From positions 248,001 through 312,000 of the forward strand of contig CAVRXQ010000002.1 in NCBI GenBank assembly GCA_963725215.1: DNA of 64,000 nucleotides, read 5' to 3'. The position numbers and the translations under genes were made by a program. The notes beneath the pieces are model-generated. The model was not told where the DNA came from. It was given only the letters and a program-made list of their open reading frames with translations, and ran no database searches. The stretch comes from CAVRXQ01 sp963725215. Lineage in GTDB: Bacteria > Actinomycetota > Acidimicrobiia > Acidimicrobiales > Bog-793. The stretch's first letter is position 1, and each line of letters opens with the position of its first letter. This document shows, piece by piece, positions 52,986-62,066 of this stretch.

Positions 52986-53647
52986 ACGAATCAGAGCTGT
53001 TGAAAGAACTCTACGACGAGACGCTCGTCGGCAACGCGCCGCGGGTGCTCGAATTGACGAACGAGGGTCTGAACAACGGCCTCGCGCCGGAGACGCTTCT
53101 TTTCGACGCGCTCATCCCCTCGCTCGAAGAAGTCGGCGCCCGATTTGAGCGCGGCGACTTCTTCGTGCCGGAAATGCTGATCGCCGGCAAGGCGATGGCC
53201 GGCGCGATGGAGTTGCTGCGACCGTTGCTCGCCAATACCGACGCCCACGACCTCGGGACCTTCGTCATGGGCACGGTCAAAGGCGATGTGCACGACATCG
53301 GGAAGAACCTCGTCAACATCATGCTCGAGGGTGCGGGTTTTCGCGTCATCGACCTCGGCGTCCAAGTCGCGCCGGAGCGCTTCATCGAAGCGATCGAGGA
53401 ACACCATCCGCAGATCGTCGGCTTCTCGGCGTTCCTCACGACGACGATGCCGATGTTCAAGGCGAACATCAACGCGCTCGAAAAGGCAGGACTTCGCAAT
53501 CAGGTGATCGTGATGGTCGGCGGCGCGCCGGTCACCCAGGAGTACGCCGACGCCGTCGGAGCCGATGGCTACGCGGCAGATGCCTCAGCGGCGGTCGCTA
53601 AGGCCAAGGACCTGCTGAAGAAACAGCGCGAGCTGACGACCGCGTAA
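52982..53647 (+). CDS. Corrinoid (methyl carrier) protein
   Basis: 221 residues: N-terminal helical cap (about 1-85; LIPSLEEVGARFERGDFFVPEML in two blocks) and cobalamin-binding Rossmann domain with base-off motif GDVHDIGKN (Asp102, His104, Gly107), FSAFLTTTMP and VMVGGAP. It accepts the methyl group from the MttB-like enzyme and passes it to the pterin methyltransferase downstream. ATG overlaps the IclR stop (ATGA). Confidence 0.95.
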   Translation: MNESELLKELYDETLVGNAPRVLELTNEGLNNGLAPETLLFDALIPSLEEVGARFERGDFFVPEMLIAGKAMAGAMELLRPLLANTDAHDLGTFVMGTVKGDVHDIGKNLVNIMLEGAGFRVIDLGVQVAPERFIEAIEEHHPQIVGFSAFLTTTMPMFKANINALEKAGLRNQVIVMVGGAPVTQEYADAVGADGYAADASAAVAKAKDLLKKQRELTTA

Positions 53648-53666
53648 GGACGAAGGCCAGGCCGCG

Positions 53667-54533
53667 ATGCACACCGTCCTCCGCTCAGCCGCCCGCGAAG
53701 TCATGATCGGCGACGATCAGCCGTTCTGCATCATCGGAGAGCGGATCAACCCCACCGGACGCACGATCTTCCAAGAACAGCTGCGCGCGCACGACCTTTC
53801 GCGCATCGAGATCGATGTCGCGCAACAACTCGAAGGCGGCGCGATGGTGCTCGATGTCAACATGGGCGTCCCGCTCGCCGACGAGGCCGAGCTTTTGTCC
53901 CGAGCCATCAAGCTCATCCAAAGCCTCAGCGACATCCCGCTATGCATTGACTCGTCGGTCGTCGACGCGCTCGACGCCGGCCTCTCGGCGTATGAGGGAA
54001 AGGCTCTCGTGAACTCGGTCACAGCAGAGGACGAGCGGCTCGAAGCGATCCTTCCTCTCGTCGCGAAGTACCACGCGGCGGTGATCGGGCTCCCGAATGA
54101 CGAATCCGAGATCCCAGAGGACCCGAACCGCCGCGTCGAACTCGCCGAGAAGCTGATCCGCGTCTCGACGGAGAGATACGGCATCCCGATCGAAGATATC
54201 CTCATCGATCCGTTGGCGATGCCGATCGGTGCCGACACAACCCTCGTACGAAAAACGCTCGACACGATCGGAATGATCCACGAGCGCTTTGGCGTGAATA
54301 TGACGCTCGGAGCGTCGAACGTGTCGTTTGGCATGCCCGAGCGCCACGCGATCGGGGCTGCCTTCTTGCCGATGGCTATCTCGCACGGATTGACGAGCGC
54401 GATCATGGATGCGCGCAATCCCCACATCGTGCAATCGGTGAAGGCAGCCGATCTGTTGTCGGGCAACGATGCGTGGGGTGCAAACTGGATCGCCGCCTTC
54501 CGTGCCCGACCAGAGCGCGCGGCTGATGGTTGA
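53667..54533 (+). CDS. Methylcorrinoid:tetrahydrofolate methyltransferase
   Basis: 288-residue pterin-binding TIM barrel related to dihydropteroate synthase, AcsE and MtgA/MtvA: CIIGERINPTGR, VLDVNMGVPLADE, PLCIDSSVVDALDAGL, KALVNSVTAED, DPLAMPIGA, LGASNVSFGMPER. It moves the methyl group from the corrinoid protein to THF, giving methyl-THF. The C-terminus overlaps the next gene. MetH-type homocysteine domains are absent. Confidence 0.92.
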   Translation: MHTVLRSAAREVMIGDDQPFCIIGERINPTGRTIFQEQLRAHDLSRIEIDVAQQLEGGAMVLDVNMGVPLADEAELLSRAIKLIQSLSDIPLCIDSSVVDALDAGLSAYEGKALVNSVTAEDERLEAILPLVAKYHAAVIGLPNDESEIPEDPNRRVELAEKLIRVSTERYGIPIEDILIDPLAMPIGADTTLVRKTLDTIGMIHERFGVNMTLGASNVSFGMPERHAIGAAFLPMAISHGLTSAIMDARNPHIVQSVKAADLLSGNDAWGANWIAAFRARPERAADG

Positions 54534-56424
54534 ACCTGCCGCGGCGACGGACGCGGAATCCGCGACGGTGGTCGGCGAGGTGCCCGATACATCCCTCCGC
54601 GGTCGGGTGCGCATCGCGTTCACGCCTTCTGACCGCGACGTTCGCGTGCCGGCCGGGGTCACGGTATTTGACGCCGCGAGCTGGAACGGCATCGCGATCG
54701 ATTCCACCTGCGGTGGTCACGGCACCTGCAAGAAATGCAAGGTGCGCGTGCTCGAAGGCGTGACGACGCCGACGTCTCTCGATCTGCGCGCCTTCGACGC
54801 CGACGAGATCACTGCGGGATGGCGACTCGCGTGCCGCACCGCCGCACAGACCGACGTCTTGGTCGAGGTGCCACCCCTCATCACGCGTCCGAAGGCAGCG
54901 CTTGTCGGTGTCGGCCGACAGGTGATCCTCCGCCCAGCAGTGCAGAAGCGTTACGTCGAGCTCGCCGAGTCGTCGCTCGCCGATCAGACCCCCGACATCG
55001 AGCGGTTGCTCTCCGCGCTCGACGACCTCGAACTACGCGTCGACCTGCGGGCGCTGCAATCAATCGGTTCGGCGCTCAGACTGAGCGATCACAAGGTGAC
55101 CGCCGTCGTCGTCGACGACGTGCTCGTCGATGTCGAGCCCGGTGACACGACCGGAGCGATGTACGGCGTCGCATTCGATCTCGGCACGACCACCGTCGTC
55201 GCCACGTTGCTCGACCTTTCAACCGGGACACCCCTCGCCGCGCGCTCGACGCTCAACCGCCAGCAGCCGTTCGGAGCCGATGTCATCACGCGTATCAGCG
55301 CCGTGATGATGGGCACCGACGCCCTCGAAAAGCTCCGCTCGCTCGCGCACGAGACGCTCGCCGAACTCACGCTCGAGGTCTGCGCCGAAGCGGAGATCGA
55401 ACCATCGTCGGTGTACGAAGTGGCGCTCGCTGGGAATGCGACGATGACCCACATCGTCTTGGGCATCGATCCCGAACCCCTCGGAGTCGCCCCGTTCATC
55501 CTCTCGGCGCGGGCCTTCACCGAGATCCTGGCCTCGGACCTCGGCGTCCCCGTGCATCCCCGGGCGCGCGCCGTCGTCTTTCCTTCGCTCGGCGCTTACG
55601 TCGGCGGCGACATCACGGCCGGCCTACTCGCGTCCGGGATGGACCGGGATCAAAGGATGCGACTTTTCATCGACGTCGGTACGAACTGCGAGATCGTCCT
55701 CGGCAACCGCGATCGGCTCGTCGGCACGGCAGCGCCCGCCGGACCGGCCTTCGAAGGCGCGGCGATCCGGTGCGGCATGCGCGCTGCCCCGGGCGCGATC
55801 GAAGGGGTCTCGTTGAGCGGAGAGACCGTCGAATACCGGGTGATCGGCGACATCGAACCAATCGGCTTGTGCGGGTCAGGTCTCGTCGACGCGGTCGCGG
55901 AGCTGTTGAAAGTGGGCCTGCTCGATCAAAGCGGCCGATTCGTCGCGGATGAAGAGGCGAAGTCAATCGCTCCCGGCATCGCCGACCGGTTGGTGTTGAT
56001 TGGCGACGAACGGGTGTTCATGCTCACAGAGAGGACGAAAACGCTCGCGTCGGAGGTCTTTCTCACCCAACGCGACGTACGGGAGTTGCAGTTCGCTAAG
56101 TCTGCGATCGCCACCGGATGGAGCCTGTTGCTCACAACCGCCGGCGTCGAAGCGAACGAGATCCAACAGGTCCTGCTCGCCGGGTCGTTCGGTTCGTTCC
56201 TTTCGCCGCAGAGCGCCATTCGCATCGGCCTCGTCCCGAAGCTGCCGGTGCTGCGCGTTGTCAGTGCCGGCAACGTCGCCGGGGAGGGAGCGAAGATGGC
56301 GCTCCTTTCCCTTCGCGAGCGGGCCGGCGCTCTCGCTCTGCTCGAGGAGGTGGATTATGTCGAGCTCTCCGATCGCGCCGATTTCAACGATCGATTCGTC
56401 GACCAACTCCCCTTCCCCGCCTGA
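54526..56424 (+). CDS. Reductive activator of corrinoid proteins (2Fe-2S, ASKHA domain)
   Basis: Reduces inactive Co(II) corrinoid back to Co(I) using ATP. About 632 residues from ATG 54526: plant-type 2Fe-2S domain (about 26-115) with Cys62, Cys68, Cys71 and Cys103, a linker and middle domain, then the DUF4445 actin-like ATPase domain (GVAFDLGTTTVVATLLDL near residue 215, GGDITAGLLASGM, IDVGTNCEIVLGN, LAGSFGSFL). This is the RACo/RamA-like type. The frame is open to 54469, inside the previous gene. The presence of a dedicated reactivator confirms that the corrinoid protein works catalytically. Confidence 0.93.
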   Translation: MVEPAAATDAESATVVGEVPDTSLRGRVRIAFTPSDRDVRVPAGVTVFDAASWNGIAIDSTCGGHGTCKKCKVRVLEGVTTPTSLDLRAFDADEITAGWRLACRTAAQTDVLVEVPPLITRPKAALVGVGRQVILRPAVQKRYVELAESSLADQTPDIERLLSALDDLELRVDLRALQSIGSALRLSDHKVTAVVVDDVLVDVEPGDTTGAMYGVAFDLGTTTVVATLLDLSTGTPLAARSTLNRQQPFGADVITRISAVMMGTDALEKLRSLAHETLAELTLEVCAEAEIEPSSVYEVALAGNATMTHIVLGIDPEPLGVAPFILSARAFTEILASDLGVPVHPRARAVVFPSLGAYVGGDITAGLLASGMDRDQRMRLFIDVGTNCEIVLGNRDRLVGTAAPAGPAFEGAAIRCGMRAAPGAIEGVSLSGETVEYRVIGDIEPIGLCGSGLVDAVAELLKVGLLDQSGRFVADEEAKSIAPGIADRLVLIGDERVFMLTERTKTLASEVFLTQRDVRELQFAKSAIATGWSLLLTTAGVEANEIQQVLLAGSFGSFLSPQSAIRIGLVPKLPVLRVVSAGNVAGEGAKMALLSLRERAGALALLEEVDYVELSDRADFNDRFVDQLPFPA

Positions 56425-56428
56425 CGCC

Positions 56429-57049
56429 GTGGTGAGACACGGCACGCCCGAAGACACTGTCGGCGTCATCTCCTGTGGCGCGCTCGCCGCACAAGTGCGC
56501 GCGATCGCCCGACGACGCGGCTGGCCCGTGGTTGTGTATCCGCTGCCGCCGTTGTTGCACAACCGTCCGGTCCGCATCGCCCGAGCCGTCGAGGAATTCG
56601 CCCGAGGCCTCGCGTCGCGTCACGCGACCGTTGCCGTCGCCTACGCCGACTGCGGAACGTACGGCGCGCTCGATCGCGTCTGTGAGTCACTCGGGATCCG
56701 TCGCCTCGAGGGCGCCACTTGTTACGACGTCCTCTCCGGGCCGGACGCGATCGCCGACCTCTTCGAGGAAGAACCAGGCACCTATCTCCTCACCGACTTC
56801 CTGGTGCGAGGGTTTCATCGCCTGGTGTGGAACGAACTCGGCCTCGATCGCCACCCGGAGCTTCGCGACGACTACTTCGCGCACTATCGCCGCGTCGTCT
56901 GGCTCGCCGGGCACCGCAGCGCGGACCTCGAACGGTCGGCGCGCGACGCCGCTGCCATGCTCGGTCTTCCGCTCACGATCGTCGCCGTCGGCGAGGCCCG
57001 TCTCGAGCGCGCCCTCGAAGCGCTTGTCGCAGAGAGGGTGGCATCGTGA
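56429..57049 (+). CDS. DUF1638 domain protein
   Basis: 206 residues matching DUF1638: GVISCGALAAQVRAI, YPLPPLLHNRP, YADCGTYGALD, GATCYDVLSG, YLLTDFLVRGFHRLVW and DYFAHYRRVVWLAG. The conserved Cys residues (SCGAL, DCGTYG, TCYD) and the many invariant Asp/His suggest a metal or cofactor site. The function is unknown, but the family recurs beside corrinoid methyltransferases (recalled, not searched). GTG 56429 (or 56432) lies four bases after the activator stop. The C-terminus overlaps the MetF-like gene. Confidence 0.85.
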   Translation: MVRHGTPEDTVGVISCGALAAQVRAIARRRGWPVVVYPLPPLLHNRPVRIARAVEEFARGLASRHATVAVAYADCGTYGALDRVCESLGIRRLEGATCYDVLSGPDAIADLFEEEPGTYLLTDFLVRGFHRLVWNELGLDRHPELRDDYFAHYRRVVWLAGHRSADLERSARDAAAMLGLPLTIVAVGEARLERALEALVAERVAS

Positions 57050-57888
57050 CGGCGAAGCTCGAACGTCTCTCCGATCTCGTCGAGCACGCCCGCTACGAGG
57101 TGATCCCGACGAAAACGACCGAAGCTCGGGTGCTCGAGCGTGTCGGCCGGAGTCGAACGGTCACGATCACAGCGTCGAGCGCCCAGGGAATCGAAGCGAC
57201 GATTGACCTCGCGCTGCGACTCTCCGGTCACGGCTACAAGGTCGTCCCGCACCTTTCTGCACGCCTCATCGTCGACGAGATGCACTTGAAAGAGATCGTC
57301 GGACGGCTCGTCGAGGTCGGTGTCGACGACGTGTTCGTCCCGGCGGGTGACGCAGACCCACCGGCGGGTAAGTTCGACAGCTCGCTCGATGTCCTCGTCG
57401 AGCTCGGCAACTTGGGAAACCCGTTTTCGCGCGTCGGCATAACCGGCTACCCCGACAAGCACCCGAAGATCATGGACGACGTCACCGTGCAGGCGATGTG
57501 GGACAAGCGCCACTACGCGACGTACATCGTGAGCAATCTCTGCTTCGACGCGTCGCTCTACCGTCGCTGGGTTCGCCGAGTGCGCGAGCGAGGGGTGATG
57601 CTGCCGATAGTCGTGGGCCTCGCCGGTCCCGTCGACAGCGCCAAGCTGATATCGATCGCCACACAGATCGGTGTCGACTCGTCGAAGAAGATGCTCTTCG
57701 AACACGGCAGCTGGTTCGCGCGCTTCCTCACGCCCGGCGGATACAACCCGACGCGCCTATTGAGAAAGCTCGAGGGGACGATCACCGATCCTCGTTCGGA
57801 CATCGAGGGATTGCACGTTTTCACCTTCAACCAACTCGAAAAGACCGAAGAGTGGCGCCGATCGCTCAGCGCCGGCGGGACGAACTGA
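57046..57888 (+). CDS. Methylenetetrahydrofolate reductase family protein (MetF-like)
   Basis: 280-residue flavoprotein barrel: SSAQGIEATIDLALRLSGHGY, VPHLSARLI, VDDVFVPAGDADPPAGKF, GITGYPDKHP and SNLCFDASLYRRWVRRVRERG (each in parts). It interconverts methyl-THF and methylene-THF; in this operon the oxidative direction from methyl-THF is expected. GTG overlaps the DUF1638 stop (GTGA). About 15 residues shorter than E. coli MetF. The electron acceptor is unknown. Confidence 0.88.
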   Translation: MTAKLERLSDLVEHARYEVIPTKTTEARVLERVGRSRTVTITASSAQGIEATIDLALRLSGHGYKVVPHLSARLIVDEMHLKEIVGRLVEVGVDDVFVPAGDADPPAGKFDSSLDVLVELGNLGNPFSRVGITGYPDKHPKIMDDVTVQAMWDKRHYATYIVSNLCFDASLYRRWVRRVRERGVMLPIVVGLAGPVDSAKLISIATQIGVDSSKKMLFEHGSWFARFLTPGGYNPTRLLRKLEGTITDPRSDIEGLHVFTFNQLEKTEEWRRSLSAGGTN

Positions 57889-57908
57889 GCGCTCGCGTCG
57901 ACCGCGGT

Positions 57909-59345
57909 TCAATCGTCTCCGAGGTTGACGACGACGGTCTTCCACTCCGTGAGCCTTTCCATCGAGTACCGCCCGCCGACTCGACCGACTCCGCTTTTCG
58001 AACCCGAACGCCCACCGAAGGGCAGATGTGACTCCCAGTAGTTCGTCCCCTCGTTGATGTTCACCCATCCGCACCGCACCGCCTCGGCGTAGCGAAGGCC
58101 GCGGGCGAGGTCGTTCGTGAACACTCCTGTGAGAAGTCCGTATTCGGAAGAGTTGACGATCCTCACCGCATCGGTCTCGTCGCCGATCACCGAGACAGGC
58201 GCAACTGGGCCGAACGTCTCTTCGCGGGCGATCGCCATTTCTTCGGTGACCCCGTCGACGACGGTCGGCGCGAAGTAGAGGTCGCTTCCGAGTCCAGCCG
58301 CGCGCTCACCTCCGCTCACGACGTTCGCCCCACGGCTCTTCGCTTCGGCGAGATGGCTCTCCGTCTTTTCCGCGACGTCGGCATTGTTGAGCGGGCCCAT
58401 CGTCGTCGTTTCGTCAAAGGGCTCGCCGAGGCGAATCTCCTTTTCGACGGCGATCTTCAGTCGTTCGAGATAGGCGTCGTGCACGGCTCGTTGGACGAGG
58501 ATCAGTTCGCCGGCCGTGCAACTCTGCCCGGCGTTCAAAAAGCACGCCGTCAAAGTTGCCTTGACCGCGGCATCAAGATCGGCGTCGTCGAGGACGACGA
58601 GCGGACCGTTGCCGCCCATCTCCAAAAGGAGCTCCTTGCCCGCCGCGCGTTGCGCGATCGCGAGTCCCGCGCCGATCGAACCAATGAATCCGATCGCGTG
58701 CGTCCCCGAACTGCCCGCGATCTCGTCGCCGACGACACGACCGGGTCCGGTGACCAAATTGAGGACGCCGGGTGGCAAGTCGGCTTCGGCGATCGCTTCC
58801 ATTAGCGCCACCGCACAGACGCTCGTCGACGACGCCGGGTTCCAGACGACCGCGTTGCCTGCCGCGAGCGCCGGGGCGAGGATCTCGGCCGGCATCGTGT
58901 ACGGCCAGTTCCACGGGCTGATCACCCCGACGACCCCGCGGGGGACGCGGCTCAGAAGCACGCGCTTGTTCGCGTCGACGGACGGTGGCAGTGCCCCATC
59001 GAGTCGGACGGTGTCCTCTGACGCCATGTGGAAGTAAACGATCAGTTCTTCCACCTCGTCGAGCGCTTCGGCGCGGACCGGCTTTCCCTGGTCGAGCGCG
59101 AGCACGTGCGCTAACTCCTCGCGGTGACGCTCGAGCGACTCGGCGACACGCCGCATCGCGCCCGAGCGTTCGAACGCCGATCGCCTCCCCCACTGCTCCC
59201 AAGCCCGGTTGGCGGCCGCGATCGCGCGCCCAGCGTCGGCGCGGCTCCCCTTCGGCAGCGAGCCAATCGTGTCGCCAGACGATGGGCTCGTCGCTTCGAA
59301 ACGCTCGCCTGACTCGGAGTCGGTCCAATCGCCGTCCACGAACAT
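57909..59345 (-). CDS. Aldehyde dehydrogenase (betaine aldehyde dehydrogenase candidate)
   Basis: 478-residue NAD(P)-dependent aldehyde dehydrogenase: PWNWP (Asn146), Glu242 in LLLEMGGNGP, catalytic Cys276 in NAGQSCTAGE, EETFGPVAPV and SGVGRVGG near the C-terminus. Next to a BetA-like enzyme the expected reaction is betaine aldehyde to glycine betaine. The conserved Lys of the VVWKP motif, which binds the cofactor ribose, is Asn here (VVWNPAS, residues 167-173). Succinate-semialdehyde or other aldehydes cannot be excluded. Last gene of the ETF/oxidoreductase operon. Confidence 0.88.
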   Translation of the reverse strand: MFVDGDWTDSESGERFEATSPSSGDTIGSLPKGSRADAGRAIAAANRAWEQWGRRSAFERSGAMRRVAESLERHREELAHVLALDQGKPVRAEALDEVEELIVYFHMASEDTVRLDGALPPSVDANKRVLLSRVPRGVVGVISPWNWPYTMPAEILAPALAAGNAVVWNPASSTSVCAVALMEAIAEADLPPGVLNLVTGPGRVVGDEIAGSSGTHAIGFIGSIGAGLAIAQRAAGKELLLEMGGNGPLVVLDDADLDAAVKATLTACFLNAGQSCTAGELILVQRAVHDAYLERLKIAVEKEIRLGEPFDETTTMGPLNNADVAEKTESHLAEAKSRGANVVSGGERAAGLGSDLYFAPTVVDGVTEEMAIAREETFGPVAPVSVIGDETDAVRIVNSSEYGLLTGVFTNDLARGLRYAEAVRCGWVNINEGTNYWESHLPFGGRSGSKSGVGRVGGRYSMERLTEWKTVVVNLGDD

Positions 59346-59391
59346 GCGGTGCTCGGTGACAACTGATTCGGTACGGATCGGGGCCTCCTCG

Positions 59392-61089
59392 TCAATTCAC
59401 CCGGGCATCGCCGTCGGGCATCGTCGCCTTGCGGTGGCGGTAGAACTCGATCCGCTCGGGAACAAGGGGTGTCACCCCGAGGATCAAATCAGCGGCACGT
59501 TCGCCGATCATCATCACCGGCGCAAACAAGTTGGCGTTCGTGATCGTCGGCATCACCGACGCGTCGACGACACGCAGTCCTTCTGTTCCGTGGACGCTGA
59601 GGCTCTTCGGGTCGACGACGGAGCGCTCGTCGGTCCCCATTCGAGCCGTGCACGACGGATGCAACGCCGTCTCCGCGTCATCGGCGACCCAGGAGAGGAT
59701 CTCGTCATCGCTCTGCACCGTTGGACCGGGCGAGATCTCACCGCCGTCGTACTCGTCGAAGGCGGGTTGGGACAGGATGCGACGGGCGAGGGCGATCGCC
59801 TCCACCCACTCGCGGCGATCCTTCTGCGTCGACAGATAGTTGAAGCGGATGGCTGGCTTGGCTTTTGGATCCGTCGAGCGGATCTTCACCGATCCGCGCG
59901 CGTCTGAGTACATCGGGCCGATGTGCACTTGATATCCGTGATCGCCGGCAGGTGACGACCCGTCGTAACGGACGGCGATCGGCAAGAAGTGGAACATGAG
60001 GTTCGGGTAATCCACCTCTTCGTTGCTGCGGGCAAACCCTCCGCCTTCGAAGTGATTCGTTGCCCCGAGCCCGCGGCGGAAAATGAGCCACTCGAACGCG
60101 ATCCGCGGTCGGTTACGCCACAACAGCCCAGGAGCGATCGACACCGGTTTCGTGCAGCGGTGCTGGACGTACACCTCGAGGTGATCCTGAAGGTTCTCGC
60201 CGACACCCGGAAGGTTCGCGACCGCTTCGATACCGAGCGCGCGCAGTTCATCGGCGTTACCAACACCAGACAGTTGCAACAGCGCCGGCGAATTGAAAGC
60301 CCCGCCGCAAAGGATCACTTCGTTGGCCATCGCCTGAGTCGTCGAGCCGCTGCCGTGGCGGTATTCGACGCCGACCGCTCGCTTCCCTTCGAATAGCACC
60401 TTCGTCACGAATGCCCGCGTCTTCACCTCGAGGTTCGGCCGGCTCATCACGGGGTGGAGATAGGCGCGCGCAGATCCGAGGCGCCTGCCGCGATGGATGT
60501 TGCGATCGAATGGGGCAAAGCCCTCTTGGCGGTAGCCGTTCACGTCGTCGGTGAGGCGTTCGCCGGCTTGTTGCACTGCCTCGAAGAACGCTTGAAAAAG
60601 GGGACTGTTTGCCGGACCGCGTTCGACGACGAGCGGTCCGGAATGTCCGTGTAAGGGATCGTCCGGCGCGGCAGCGAGGCAGTTCTCCATGCGCTTGAAG
60701 TACGGCAGGCAGTGGGCGTAGTCCCAGTTCTCCATCCCCGGTTCGCAGGACCACTTCTCGTAGTCGAGCGGGTTGCCGCGTTGGAAGATCATCCCGTTGA
60801 TGCTTCCCGAGCCGCCGAGGATCTTCCCCCGGGCGTGGAAGATGCGCCGGCCGCCCATGTGCGGCTCAGGCTCTGATTCATATTTCCAGTCGTAAAAGCG
60901 GTTGCCGATCGGGAAGGTAAGCGCGGCCGGCATCGAGATCAGCGGATCGAGCGCATAGTCCATTCGGCCCGCTTCCAACACGAGCACCGCGTTGTCGCGG
61001 TCGGCCGAGAGACGATTGGCAAGCACGCTCCCGGCCGAGCCGCCACCGACGATCACGAAGTCGTAGGTGTCGCGCCGCGCTGGCATCAT
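59392..61089 (-). CDS. betA: GMC oxidoreductase, choline dehydrogenase-like
   Basis: 565-residue FAD enzyme: FVIVGGGSAGSVLANRLS at the N-terminus, GKILGGSGSINGMIFQRGNP (GMC signature 1), GAFNSPALLQLSGVG (signature 2), catalytic His in LHPSCTARMGT and Asn in TNANLFAPVMMIGERAAD. The overall pattern is that of BetA choline dehydrogenase. ATG 61089 overlaps the etfA stop; the frame is open to 61332 within etfA. Choline is the likely substrate from context; other alcohols are oxidised by relatives. Confidence 0.85.
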   Translation of the reverse strand: MMPARRDTYDFVIVGGGSAGSVLANRLSADRDNAVLVLEAGRMDYALDPLISMPAALTFPIGNRFYDWKYESEPEPHMGGRRIFHARGKILGGSGSINGMIFQRGNPLDYEKWSCEPGMENWDYAHCLPYFKRMENCLAAAPDDPLHGHSGPLVVERGPANSPLFQAFFEAVQQAGERLTDDVNGYRQEGFAPFDRNIHRGRRLGSARAYLHPVMSRPNLEVKTRAFVTKVLFEGKRAVGVEYRHGSGSTTQAMANEVILCGGAFNSPALLQLSGVGNADELRALGIEAVANLPGVGENLQDHLEVYVQHRCTKPVSIAPGLLWRNRPRIAFEWLIFRRGLGATNHFEGGGFARSNEEVDYPNLMFHFLPIAVRYDGSSPAGDHGYQVHIGPMYSDARGSVKIRSTDPKAKPAIRFNYLSTQKDRREWVEAIALARRILSQPAFDEYDGGEISPGPTVQSDDEILSWVADDAETALHPSCTARMGTDERSVVDPKSLSVHGTEGLRVVDASVMPTITNANLFAPVMMIGERAADLILGVTPLVPERIEFYRHRKATMPDGDARVN

Positions 61090-62066
61090 GAGCTCGCTCG
61101 CGCGCGCAGCGCATGGGTGAGGGCCGGCACGATCTCGTTCACGTCCCCGATCACCGCGTAGTCGGCGCGCGCCATGATCGGCGCTTCGGGATCGGTATTG
61201 ATGGCGATAAGCGTCTTCGCCCCCCGGCACCCGGCGAGGTGCTGGATCGCGCCGCTGATCCCGCAGGCGAGATAGAGGTCCGGGGTGATCTTCGTTCCGG
61301 TCTGCCCGACCTGCTGCGCGTGCGGCCTCCATCCGTTGCTCGTTACCACTCGCGACACCCCAACAACGCCGCCGAGTTCGCCCGCGAGCTCGTCGAGCAT
61401 CGAAAAAGCCTCCGCGCTGCCGAGGCCGCGCCCGCCCCCAACGACGACGCGCGCCTCTCCAAGCGATGTCGAGCCAGGCGGACGCGCCTCGGTCTCAACA
61501 ACCGCCACCGACAACGTTTCGTCGTCAAATGTCGGCTCCCACTCGCGGATCGCAGTGGCGCCGCCGGGTGCGGGGACGTCCGGCGCGGCGTCGGGCACGA
61601 CGGTCATCAGCCCGGGATTCCCCGTGAGGACTGCCTCTTCGAGGAGGCTGCCAGCCCATCGGTATCGCGTGAGGTGGAAGTACCCCGCACGAACAGTTTC
61701 GACCGACAAGCAATTCGCCGCCATCGGCTCGCCACTGATCGCGCCGACGTGAGCCAGAACTTCGTTCCCACGATCGGTCGCCGCGGTGACGAGGGCCACC
61801 GCAGATTTTTCGACACTTAGCTCAAGGAGCGCCCTGGCCCATGCCAACGGCGCGTACGAAGAAAGGCGCGCCGAAACCGCGACGTGGGTCTCTAAGACGC
61901 CGTAGGCGCCGAGAGCGTCTTCGGTCTCAGACGACGGAACGCCAACGACCATCGCATCGAGCGGCGCATCAAGCTGGGACGCCGCCGAGCGAGCGAAGGT
62001 CAGCGCCCTCTTTGACGCCGATGCCAATCCCTCGGCGTCGTGTTCGACGAGGCAGATCACGCTCAC
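61086..62066 (-). CDS. etfA: Electron transfer flavoprotein alpha subunit
   Basis: 326 residues. The C-terminal FAD domain is clear: VVGGGRGLGSAEAF, SRVVTSNGWRPHAQQVGQTG (20 residues), YLACGISGAIQHLAG and INTDPEAPIMARADYAVIGD. GTG 62066 overlaps the etfB stop (GTGA). Carries electrons from a flavoprotein dehydrogenase, here probably the dimethylglycine/sarcosine dehydrogenase-like neighbour, to ETF:quinone oxidoreductase, whose gene is not in the window. Confidence 0.93.
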   Translation of the reverse strand: MSVICLVEHDAEGLASASKRALTFARSAASQLDAPLDAMVVGVPSSETEDALGAYGVLETHVAVSARLSSYAPLAWARALLELSVEKSAVALVTAATDRGNEVLAHVGAISGEPMAANCLSVETVRAGYFHLTRYRWAGSLLEEAVLTGNPGLMTVVPDAAPDVPAPGGATAIREWEPTFDDETLSVAVVETEARPPGSTSLGEARVVVGGGRGLGSAEAFSMLDELAGELGGVVGVSRVVTSNGWRPHAQQVGQTGTKITPDLYLACGISGAIQHLAGCRGAKTLIAINTDPEAPIMARADYAVIGDVNEIVPALTHALRARASS

